NCBI GenBank assembly: GCA_011774835.1
Contig: JAACAK010000022.1
Location: forward strand, 16,357 to 56,007
Direction: 5' to 3'
Length of the DNA stretch: 39,651 nt
Origin: Candidatus Kutchimonas denitrificans
GTDB taxonomy: Bacteria; Gemmatimonadota; Gemmatimonadetes; Palauibacterales; KS3-K002
Shown here one piece after another: positions 33,224-39,651 of this stretch. A model generated the notes under the pieces. It worked only from the letters and a program-made list of their open reading frames with translations, had not been told where the DNA came from and made no database searches. A program made the translations under genes and the position numbers. Every line of letters starts with the position of its first letter. The first letter of the stretch is position 1.

Positions 33224-34456
33224 TTACTGATTCGTCCGGAGCGCCTCGATCGGAGGCCACGAGGCGGCTCGAAACGCCGGGTAGACGCCGAACAGCACAC
33301 CGACGCTCAGGGCCGATGCGAACGCGGCCGCTATGGCTGTCGGGGTGACGACCGCGGTCCACTCGGTGATCGCCGACACGAGCCGGGACGAGCCGAAGCC
33401 CAGGACCAGGCCCAGGAGTCCGCCGGTGCCGCCGAGCGCGACCGCCTCGATCAAGAACTGCAGCCACACGTCACGACCGCGGGCACCGACGGCCACGCGA
33501 AGCCCGATCTCGGCACGCCGTTCCCGCACCGACAGCAGCATGATCGACAGGATGCCCACGCCGCCGACGACGAGCGCCACGGCCCCCATCCCGGTGATCA
33601 TCCTGCGGAACGAGGCGACCGTCGCCAGCTCGGTCTCGATCACCACGCGCTGGTTCAGAATCGTGAAATCGTCCGGGCGCCCGCGCCGCGCCAGCCGGTG
33701 CCGATCGCGCAGGATCGCGGCAACCTCCTCGGCGGCTTCGTCCATCAACACGGCGTTGCCCACCTCGAGATAGATCATCTTGAGATAGTCGGCATCGAAC
33801 AGGCGGCGCAGCGCCGTGTTGATCGGAACGATGACCTGGTTGTCCTCCTCCGCCGACCCGTCCACCGAGATCCCCTTGCTGATAAGCACGCCGACCACCT
33901 CGAACGGCACACGACCGATACGTATCACCTGCCCGACGGGTTCGCTCTCGGGAAACAGTCGCTCGGCCACCTGGCTTCCCAGCACCGCCACCCGTAGCCC
34001 GGCTCGGTTCTCTTCCGCGGTGAAGTAGCGGCCCGTCCGGGCAGGGAACGCTCGAATCAGTCCGTACTCCGGGGTCGTGCCGCGCACCGTCGCCGTCGTC
34101 GAGCGGTCGAGGAAGGTGACCTGCTTCGCGACATCCAGCGATGGCGCGGACCGCACCACAAGGCCGCTCTGCTCCCCGATGGCCTCCGCGTCGCCCAGGG
34201 TCAGCGTCTCGACCGTGGCCCCGCGGGTGTAGCTTCGGCCGCCGCGCCGCTCCGCCGGTGCCGCGCTCACCACCAGCATGTTGCGGCCCATTGCCCGCAG
34301 GCGCGCCACCACTTCCCGCTCGGCGCCTTCGCCGATCGCCACCATGGCCAGCACGGCGGCGACCCCGAACCCCATCGAGGTGAGCGCCAGCACCGTCCGC
34401 GTCTTATGGCGCCACAACGCCTTCCGCGATAACGAGACGTTGCGGACCCACTTCAT
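33224..34456 (-). CDS. MacB/FtsX-type ABC permease, second of pair
   Basis: 410 residues from ATG at 34456, chosen because the stop of the upstream permease overlaps it (ATGA); the open frame continues upstream only inside that gene. Topology of the MacB permease half: TM1 (TRTVLALTSMGFGVAAVLAMVAI), a periplasmic domain (VVSAAPAERRGGRSYTRG onwards to about 270), then three C-terminal TMs starting at MITGMGAVALVVGGVGILSIMLLSVRERRAEIGLRVAVGA and ending SVGVLFGVYPAFRAASWPPIEALR. It would pair with the other permease and the ATPase upstream. It is the last gene of a seven-gene minus-strand operon headed by an ECF sigma factor. Confidence 0.92.
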   Translation of the reverse strand: MKWVRNVSLSRKALWRHKTRTVLALTSMGFGVAAVLAMVAIGEGAEREVVARLRAMGRNMLVVSAAPAERRGGRSYTRGATVETLTLGDAEAIGEQSGLVVRSAPSLDVAKQVTFLDRSTTATVRGTTPEYGLIRAFPARTGRYFTAEENRAGLRVAVLGSQVAERLFPESEPVGQVIRIGRVPFEVVGVLISKGISVDGSAEEDNQVIVPINTALRRLFDADYLKMIYLEVGNAVLMDEAAEEVAAILRDRHRLARRGRPDDFTILNQRVVIETELATVASFRRMITGMGAVALVVGGVGILSIMLLSVRERRAEIGLRVAVGARGRDVWLQFLIEAVALGGTGGLLGLVLGFGSSRLVSAITEWTAVVTPTAIAAAFASALSVGVLFGVYPAFRAASWPPIEALRTNQ

Positions 34457-35670
34457 CTCAGCGCGTCGATCGGGTCGGTTCGCGCCGCACGCCGCGCGGG
34501 CAGGACGCCGGCGGCGAGTCCGACCAGGACGGCGACGCCGAGCCCGACCAGCGTGACCGCCCACGGAAACACGAAGTCGGCCATGCCGTGGATCCGGATG
34601 AACCCCAGGGTCAGGATGGCCAGACCGATGGCGAGCAGCCCGCCGACCGTCGTGACGGCCGTCGACTCCAGCAAGAACTGCCACCACACGTCGCGGGTGC
34701 GCGCGCCGACGGCTTTGCGGAGCCCGATCTCGAACCGGCGCTCGTTGACGGACAACAGCATGAGGTTGGCGACAACGGCACCGCCCGCGATGATCGCGAT
34801 GAGAGCGACGATCGGAAGAAATACGCCGAACGTCGAGTTGGACGATGCGATCATCTCCCTCACCTGCGTCGGCGTGATCAGTCGGAAATCGTTGGGCTCC
34901 CCGGCCGCGAGTCCGTGACGAGCCCTTAGCAGCTCTTCGATGGCGGCCGCGGTCGCGTCGAGATCGGCGTCGGGGTCGACCAGGATCTTCGACGCCGCGA
35001 TGTAGTCCACGTTTCGCAGCCGCCGCATCACGGTCGTGTACGGTACGTGGATCTCGTTGTCCTTGTCGAGGCCGTGCGGGTCGATGCCGAACGGCTCCAG
35101 CACACCGATCACCTCGAACGGCACCGTGCCGATCCGGATCTGCTGGCCGATCGGGTCGAGGTCGCCGAACAAAGTGCGCACGACCGTGGTGCCGGCCACG
35201 GCCACCCGGGCGGAAGTCGCGACATCCGCTTCGCTGAAATACGAGCCGCGGTTCGCGCCGCGGTTCCAGACTTCCGGCGAGGCCTGGGAGTGGCCCAGCA
35301 CCCGGACGTCGGCGGCCGCCCCCTCGAACGCGACTTCGCTACGACCCAGACCCTGGAGCCGGTCGGCCACCAGCACCGCCGGCACCTCCTCTTCGATGGC
35401 CTCGATATCGGCTGGCAAGAGCGTCGTCGTGGGTCCCGACCCGTGCGGGCCGCCTCTCCGCATGCCCGAGCCGGAGGTCAGGATGATGCTCGATCCGGAG
35501 AACATCCGCTCGACCTGCTGCATCACGGCGTCCTGCGTCCCCCGGCCCAGCACCATCACCACGGTTAACGCCGTCACGCCGATCAACGTCCCCAACATCA
35601 TGAGGAACGTGCGCAGCTTGTGGCGGGTCAACGCGCGCAGGCTGCTGGTAATCGCTCGGCTGATCTTCAT
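34453..35670 (-). CDS. MacB/FtsX-type ABC permease, first of pair
   Basis: 405 residues: TM1 (KLRTFLMMLGTLIGVTALTVVMVLG), a MacB periplasmic core (about 50-265, including MFSGSSIILTSG and IGQQIRIGTVPFEVIGVL), and C-terminal TMs with the family motif VVANLMLLSVNERRFEIGLRKAVGART and the end ARRAARTDPIDALR. It follows the ATPase gene by 14 bp and overlaps the next permease by 4 bp. Two different permeases with one ATPase suggest a heterodimeric MacB-like channel; in E. coli MacB the ATPase and permease are fused, here they are separate chains. Substrate unknown; antimicrobial, lipid or metal-stress export are the family's roles. Confidence 0.92.
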   Translation of the reverse strand: MKISRAITSSLRALTRHKLRTFLMMLGTLIGVTALTVVMVLGRGTQDAVMQQVERMFSGSSIILTSGSGMRRGGPHGSGPTTTLLPADIEAIEEEVPAVLVADRLQGLGRSEVAFEGAAADVRVLGHSQASPEVWNRGANRGSYFSEADVATSARVAVAGTTVVRTLFGDLDPIGQQIRIGTVPFEVIGVLEPFGIDPHGLDKDNEIHVPYTTVMRRLRNVDYIAASKILVDPDADLDATAAAIEELLRARHGLAAGEPNDFRLITPTQVREMIASSNSTFGVFLPIVALIAIIAGGAVVANLMLLSVNERRFEIGLRKAVGARTRDVWWQFLLESTAVTTVGGLLAIGLAILTLGFIRIHGMADFVFPWAVTLVGLGVAVLVGLAAGVLPARRAARTDPIDALR

Positions 35671-35684
35671 CTCTTTCCTCGCTT

Positions 35685-36410
35685 TCAGGCTTCCGCGACT
35701 GCGGCCAGCGCCGCAACGGCGTCGCGCCGGTCGGTCACCGGTTCGTCGCTCCTGATGCGCCCATCGACGATCTCCACTCGTCGGCTCGCCATTCGAGCTA
35801 GCTCGGCGTCGTGCGTGACGAGCACGACCGTCACGCCCTCGACGTTCAGGTCTTGCAGGGTCGCGAGGATCTCCAAACCGGACCGCGAATCGAGATTGCC
35901 GCTGGGCTCGTCGGCGAGTATGAGGTCCGGATCGTTCACCAGCGCACGGGCGATCGCCACCCGTTGCTGCTGACCGCCGGACAGCTCGCCCGGTTCGTGC
36001 GACGCACGGTCCGCCAGGCCCACACGGGCCAGCGCTCTGCGCGCGAGGTCCGAGATGTCCGATCGGTCCGAGTAGATGAGCGGGAGCTCGACGTTCTCGA
36101 TCGCAGTCGTCCGCGGCAGAAGATGGAAGGACTGGAAGACGAACCCGATCTTCCGGTTGCGGAGCGCGGCGAGCTCGTCGGCGCTGAACGTGCTCACATC
36201 GCGACCGTTCAGCCGGTAGCTGCCCCGGTCCGGGCGGTCCAGCGTGCCCAGCACGTTCAGCAACGTCGATTTCCCCGACCCCGACGGACCCCGTATCGCC
36301 ACGAACTCGCCATGGTCGATGGATAGCGACACATCATCCAGCGCATCGACCACATAGTCTTCTTTCCGGTAGCGCTTGCACACTCCGTCCATTTCGATCA
36401 TGCTCATCAC
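35685..36410 (-). CDS. MacB/LolD-type ABC transporter ATPase
   Basis: 241-residue nucleotide-binding protein, cytoplasmic. Walker A GPSGSGKST (41-49), Q-loop VFQSFHLLPR, signature LSGGQQQR (143-150), Walker B LILADE (163-168) with D-loop NLD, and switch His200 (VLVTHD). All ATPase residues are present. The subgroup is the one that powers MacB-, LolCDE- and FtsE-type mechanotransmission permeases. The gene lies between the MacA-like adaptor (25 bp upstream) and two permeases, completing a tripartite efflux set; an outer-membrane TolC is not in the window. Confidence 0.95.
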   Translation of the reverse strand: MMSMIEMDGVCKRYRKEDYVVDALDDVSLSIDHGEFVAIRGPSGSGKSTLLNVLGTLDRPDRGSYRLNGRDVSTFSADELAALRNRKIGFVFQSFHLLPRTTAIENVELPLIYSDRSDISDLARRALARVGLADRASHEPGELSGGQQQRVAIARALVNDPDLILADEPSGNLDSRSGLEILATLQDLNVEGVTVVLVTHDAELARMASRRVEIVDGRIRSDEPVTDRRDAVAALAAVAEA

Positions 36411-36435
36411 CCGCTCGCTTTCTGTTGTCGGGTAT

Positions 36436-37500
36436 TTACTGCGAGATGGTACCGACGATCACGCGGTCGCCTTCCGCCAGCCCCTGCACGACCTCGGTGT
36501 ATTCGCGACCGCGATAGCCGACACGGATGTCCTTCCGAACGCGTGCGCTCGCCTCCGCCACGAACACGTAGGTTCCGTCTCGATCCCGGCGGACCGCCCG
36601 GTTGGGAATCGCGATGACGTTCTCGCGGCTCTCCAGCAGGATGTTCACCGTGGCCGTCATCTCCGGCCGGAGAATCTTGCCGTGGCCGTCGATGATCTCG
36701 ATCACCGTCACGTAATTGACCAGGGCGTCCTGGATCTCGGCCTGTGGCCGGATGGCCGTGACCTCGCCCTCGAACTCGGTGTCCGCGTAGGTGTCGACCG
36801 TGAACAGCACACGCTGTCCGACCTCGACCCGCCCGATGTCGGTCTCGTCCACGTAGGCCCAGACCTCCAGCCGATCGAGGTCGATGATCGTCACGAACGT
36901 CGGCGACGCGAAGCTGGCGGCGACCGTCTCCCCGACCTGCGTGGCCACCTCCGCCACGACTCCGCCGATCGGCGCGTAGATCCTCGTGTAGCCCAGCTGG
37001 ATCCGCGCCGCTTCCAGGTCGGCTTCGGCGCGCCCAACCTGAGCGGCCGTCACGTCCCGTCCCCGCTCGATGGCCGCCATATCGGTTTCCGAGATGAGCT
37101 CGCGCCGGGCGAGCTCGACGGCGCGGGTGTACTCCTGAGTCGCGTAGGCGTGCTCGGCCCTGGCGTTCTCCAGCGCGGCCTCGGCCTGCCTGACGCGTGT
37201 GGCCAACTCGGAGCTGTCGAGCTGGGCGAGAAGCTGCCCCTCGCGTACGCGGTCGCCGACGGTGACGTAGAGGCGCTCCAACACACCGGAGACACGGGAT
37301 CCCACCCGGACCTCCGCCCCCACCATGGGCCGGACGACCCCGGTGGCGAGTACCGTGGCCCGGAGATCACGCCGCGCCGCCGGTTCCGTTCGGGCGCCGG
37401 AACCGTTGCCGCCATCACCGTTGCCTTCGCCGCCGCGGGTGACGAACAGCGCGCCGGACCCGGCGACCAGAATCAGCAAGACGATCGAGAGGGTTCTCAT
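36436..37500 (-). CDS. MacA/HlyD-type periplasmic adaptor
   Basis: 354 residues. A single N-terminal TM (about 4-20) anchors it, then a Gly-rich linker, the first barrel/lipoyl half (VGSRVSGVLERLYVTVGDRVREGQLLAQLD), an alpha-helical hairpin (ELATRVRQAEAALENARAEH to AARIQLGYTRI), the second lipoyl half (IYAPIGGVVAEVATQVGETV), and a beta-barrel with membrane-proximal domain (VVQGLAEGDRVIV). Adaptors of this kind bridge MacB permeases to an outer-membrane duct. The short helical hairpin is in the MacA size range. It lies 13 bp from the Spy/CnrX-like gene and 25 bp from the ATPase gene. Confidence 0.93.
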   Translation of the reverse strand: MRTLSIVLLILVAGSGALFVTRGGEGNGDGGNGSGARTEPAARRDLRATVLATGVVRPMVGAEVRVGSRVSGVLERLYVTVGDRVREGQLLAQLDSSELATRVRQAEAALENARAEHAYATQEYTRAVELARRELISETDMAAIERGRDVTAAQVGRAEADLEAARIQLGYTRIYAPIGGVVAEVATQVGETVAASFASPTFVTIIDLDRLEVWAYVDETDIGRVEVGQRVLFTVDTYADTEFEGEVTAIRPQAEIQDALVNYVTVIEIIDGHGKILRPEMTATVNILLESRENVIAIPNRAVRRDRDGTYVFVAEASARVRKDIRVGYRGREYTEVVQGLAEGDRVIVGTISQ

Positions 37501-37513
37501 GCGACGCCTTTGA

Positions 37514-37906
37514 TCAATGTTGGATGAAGGGAAAATCCTCGGCCTGCATGCGCTGGTGCTCGCTGCGCAGCCAATCGTGAAACGTTCTCAGCTGATCCCG
37601 ATCGAGTACGGCCTCGATCTCGTGCCGGGCACTGTCGATCGTCGCCAGAAGCGCGGGGTGTACCTCGGCCAACTGCTCCTCGACCCTCTCTTGGGACCGT
37701 TCGAGGATCGAATCGATGGCTTCACGTTGTTCCGCCGTCAGGTCCAGCGTATCGAGCATCTGCACCAGCCTCTCTCTGTGTGTGGATTCCGACGCGGGAT
37801 GGTGGAGCCGGTACGCGAACCACAGGTGGTCAGCGAACACGCCGAGGGCGAACCCGATCAAGACGAGCCCCACGGCCGCCAATCCCGCTCGCGTTTTGTC
37901 CTTCAT
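37514..37906 (-). CDS. Membrane-anchored CnrX/Spy-like periplasmic sensor
   Basis: 130 residues, one TM (about 9-25), then a helical periplasmic part with the LTxxQ family mark (LTAEQ, 56-60; a second LDRDQ at 101-105). Spy and CpxP are soluble members; CnrX/ZneP-type sensors are anchored as here. Candidate metal ligands cluster at the two ends as in CnrX: H35, H36, H43 in the first helix and H110, H117, M120 near the C-terminus (HQRM), plus a terminal His. The start overlaps the preceding anti-sigma-like gene by 4 bp. In CnrYXH the sensor holds the anti-sigma until metal binds; the same gene order here supports a like role (inference). Confidence 0.78.
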   Translation of the reverse strand: MKDKTRAGLAAVGLVLIGFALGVFADHLWFAYRLHHPASESTHRERLVQMLDTLDLTAEQREAIDSILERSQERVEEQLAEVHPALLATIDSARHEIEAVLDRDQLRTFHDWLRSEHQRMQAEDFPFIQH

Positions 37907-38259
37907 CGTTCACCTCCGCTCTCCACCAACAGCATGGCCGATATGTCCGAAGCCGGCGCACCGCTCACCACCGCCTGTGCGACCGGCTCCTGCGGGCTGA
38001 TCAGCTGCTCGAACGAGACCTGGTTCCCCCCGGCGACCTTGGGCGGCCCGGCAACCAGGATGAGTATGGCCGCCGCCGCGGCGCCGATGCCGATCGCCGG
38101 GCTCCACTTCGCCAGCGGATGCCACCACGCCTGTCTCTGGCCGTGCTGGCGCAGGATCGGCTCGGCCGAGTCGACGATCCGCGCAGCCAGGTCGTCCCAG
38201 TACCTTCCGTCGTCCGGCAGGCGCGATTCGAACTGGCTGCCTTCGTTTACGTTGTTCAC
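37903..38259 (-). CDS. Short single-TM anti-sigma-like protein
   Basis: 118 residues: a cytoplasmic N-terminus (1-52) with DDLAARIVDSAEPILRQHGQ, one TM (about 54-70, SPAIGIGAAAAAILILVAG), and a short periplasmic tail (71-118). No zinc-binding HxxxCxxC motif is present. By position, directly behind and overlapping the ECF sigma gene (ATGA), and by size and topology, it corresponds to a CnrY-type anti-sigma factor that would bind sigma inside and the Spy/CnrX-like protein outside. Sequence alone would not identify it, so the call rests on context. Confidence 0.65.
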   Translation of the reverse strand: MNNVNEGSQFESRLPDDGRYWDDLAARIVDSAEPILRQHGQRQAWWHPLAKWSPAIGIGAAAAAILILVAGPPKVAGGNQVSFEQLISPQEPVAQAVVSGAPASDISAMLLVESGGER

Positions 38260-38828
38260 TTTTCCTCTTCTTCTTCCTCGGTGTCATTCAGATCGCGCAA
38301 CGCGTCGCGCAGCGCAGCCCGCGCCCGGTGGCGATGGACGCGAACCGTGGCAGCGCTCAGGTCGAGCATCTCGGCGACCTCGACCCCATCGAAACCCTCC
38401 ATGTCGCAGAGCCGAAAGCACGCCCGCTGCATGGGCGGCAGGAGATCGAGGCCTCGCCGAATGCGGTCGCGCACGTCGGCGCGATGCGCCTCTTCTTCCG
38501 GATCGGCGCCGTCGGCCCGCAACCCCTCCGACACGGGGCCCGTGCTCCAGCGGGCCTCGCGCTCCGCCGCGTTCCGACCCAGGTTACGCAGGATCGTGAA
38601 GAACCAGGGGCGGAAAGGCCGGCTCTCGTCGAACGAGGGGAGCGCCCGCAAGGCGCGGTGGAACGCGTCCTGGACGAGGTCCTCGGCGCCGTCCCGGCTG
38701 GGCGCGAACTCCCACGCGACGGCCAGCGCCGGCCGCAGGTAGCGACGGACCAGCGCCCCGAAGGCCTCGCCGTCCCCGCGCCGCGCCCAAACCACCAGCT
38801 CCCCGTCTGAGACATTGTCCACGTGCAT
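38256..38828 (-). CDS. ECF-type RNA polymerase sigma factor (efflux operon)
   Basis: 190 residues. Region 2 at about 17-82 (EAFGALVRRYLRPALAVAWEF, then GAEDLVQDAFHRALRALPSF and FRPWFFTILRNLGRN) and region 4 at about 120-172 (LDLLPPMQRACFRLCDMEGFDGVEVAEML, then AATVRVHRHRARAALRDAL). The tail is acidic (TEEEEEEK). It heads a seven-gene minus-strand operon: sigma, anti-sigma-like, sensor, adaptor, ATPase and two permeases. Genes overlap by 4 bp at the first two joints. Ribosome binding is unclear: GGAGGG is 15 bases before the ATG at 38828, farther than usual. No ECF target promoter motif is evident upstream. Confidence 0.93.
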   Translation of the reverse strand: MHVDNVSDGELVVWARRGDGEAFGALVRRYLRPALAVAWEFAPSRDGAEDLVQDAFHRALRALPSFDESRPFRPWFFTILRNLGRNAAEREARWSTGPVSEGLRADGADPEEEAHRADVRDRIRRGLDLLPPMQRACFRLCDMEGFDGVEVAEMLDLSAATVRVHRHRARAALRDALRDLNDTEEEEEEK

Positions 38829-38945
38829 CGCGTCAGAGATAGTCCCTCCGCGGCTTCGTGGACAGTACAGCCGGGCAAGGCGCAGCGTTTACAGCGCGGC
38901 TACTACGTGTGCCACCGTCGAGGCGACTTTACCGGCGGAACCGGA

Positions 38946-38974
38946 TTGGGCATTCCGTTCATTATGAATAGTAT
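38946..38974 (+). promoter_or_regulatory. Weak promoter candidate for the MOSC gene
   Basis: TTGGGC at 38946-38951 and TAGTAT at 38969-38974, spacer 17 bp; matches to consensus are only partial. The spacer contains a TTCAT-T-ATGAA inverted repeat (38958-38968). The leader to the ATG would be about 80 bases. Confidence 0.3.
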
Positions 38975-39061
38975 TGCAGGACGCTGGTGTGGACGGGGCC
39001 GGATGACGGCCGCACATCGGCCAGGCTGTCGTTGAGACAACGCGATCGGGATTGAATCGTC

Positions 39062-39651
39062 ATGAAAGTGGAAACCATCGCTGTCGGAGGACCCCGTGTG
39101 GTCGAGTGGAAGGGGGATGAAGTCTTGACCTCGATATTCAAGACCCCCGTCCGCGGCCCGGTGAGGGCCGTGAAGCACAACCTGGAGGGCGACCGGCAGT
39201 CCGACCTCGCGGTCCACGGCGGCGAGTACAAGGCCGTATACGCGTACGCCGCCGAGCATTACCCGTGGTGGGAACGCCGGCTGGGACGCGGGCTGGAGCC
39301 CGCGAACTTCGGCGAGAACCTGACGATCAGCGGGTTCGTGGAACCGGACGTCTGTATCGGCGACCTTTTCCGCATCGGTAGCGCCGAGCTCGAGGCGGCG
39401 ATCCCGCGACTCCCCTGCTACAAGCTCGCGATTCGCTTCGGCGACCCGGCGATGGTGAAGACGTTCACCCAGGCCCGCCGCTGGGGTATCTACTTCCGCG
39501 TCGCCGCCGAGGGGGAAATCTCTCAGGGTGACCGGGTGGAGCTCGCCGAGCCGCACCCCGCAGGCGTTCCCGTTTACGAGGTCGCCCGCGTCTACGCCTT
39601 CGACCGGGACGATGAAAAAACGATACGTCGCCTCGCCGCCCACGAACGCCT
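39062..39651 (+). CDS. YiiM-type MOSC-domain protein, C-terminus cut by window edge
   Basis: About 196 residues are visible and the frame continues past the right edge. MOSC features: TPVRGPVRAVKHNLEGDRQSDLAVHGG near the N-terminus (the HGG element), FGENLTISG (83-91), and IGDLFRIGSAELEAAIPRLPCYKLA with the conserved Cys119. YiiM-type MOSC proteins reduce N-hydroxylated bases such as 6-N-hydroxylaminopurine with molybdenum cofactor. Standard YiiM-like length is about 220, so most of the protein is present. The Shine-Dalgarno is weak (GGGA, about 11 bases before ATG). Neighbour relation: divergent from the ECF/efflux operon. Confidence 0.85.
   Translation, partial: MKVETIAVGGPRVVEWKGDEVLTSIFKTPVRGPVRAVKHNLEGDRQSDLAVHGGEYKAVYAYAAEHYPWWERRLGRGLEPANFGENLTISGFVEPDVCIGDLFRIGSAELEAAIPRLPCYKLAIRFGDPAMVKTFTQARRWGIYFRVAAEGEISQGDRVELAEPHPAGVPVYEVARVYAFDRDDEKTIRRLAAHER

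Noticed and set aside
1-39651. rRNA, tRNA, prophage or insertion sequences
   Set aside because: None recognised on either strand; no integrase, transposase or terminal repeat was seen.

Overview
The window is a high-GC, densely coded bacterial chromosome segment with no rRNA, tRNA, phage, insertion-sequence or CRISPR content. Two very large orphan FtsX/MacB-type permeases of the ADOP kind (one with its own PadR regulator), many signal-peptide lipoproteins and outer-membrane barrels, and two ECF sigma factor operons suggest a Gram-negative member of Gemmatimonadota or a related Acidobacteriota-like lineage. That placement is an inference from gene families, not from a marker gene. The one housekeeping gene is infA.

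Layout. 1-6.4 kb (minus strand): a truncated lipoprotein, an outer-membrane barrel, a translationally coupled solute-binding lipoprotein and chemoreceptor, and a Na/phosphate cotransporter with PhoU behind a 7+4+7 direct repeat that resembles a Pho box. 6.6-8.7 kb (plus): a PD40 propeller lipoprotein and a membrane-anchored GcvH-like protein whose lipoyl-lysine position is histidine. 8.8-13.3 kb (plus): a tightly coupled operon of ECF sigma factor, membrane protein with an extracytoplasmic glycogen-binding (CBM48/AMPK1-type) domain, small secreted protein and barrel protein with a second CBM48-like domain, followed by a lipoprotein made of four Ig-like repeats. 13.4-16.7 kb: an ATP-grasp ligase divergent from a leaderless C39/papain-like peptidase homologue, then an SDR enzyme. 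A second copy of the peptidase-like gene lies 10 kb away at 24.6 kb.

16.8-25.5 kb: a CmpX/MscS-like channel, a stand-alone TIR protein, a two-TM protein, PadR plus an ADOP permease under a 26-bp near-perfect palindrome that abuts the -10 box, infA, and a LolA-like secreted protein. 25.5-33.2 kb: a decayed PKD-domain fragment, a class C beta-lactamase-like serine hydrolase, a dicarboxylate/glutamate symporter with a secreted GATase-like protein, a second ADOP permease and a small barrel. 33.2-38.8 kb (minus): one seven-gene operon of ECF sigma, short anti-sigma-like membrane protein, CnrX/Spy-like periplasmic sensor, MacA-like adaptor, ABC ATPase and two MacB-type permeases. The window ends inside a YiiM-type MOSC gene.

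How the parts work together. Two operons look like self-contained envelope signalling circuits: the CBM48 operon, where glycan binding may feed an ECF factor, and the CnrYXH-like operon, where a periplasmic His/Met-bearing sensor may drive an efflux pump. The ATP-grasp/C39 pair is the best candidate for an uncharacterised peptide-ligation and cleavage chemistry.
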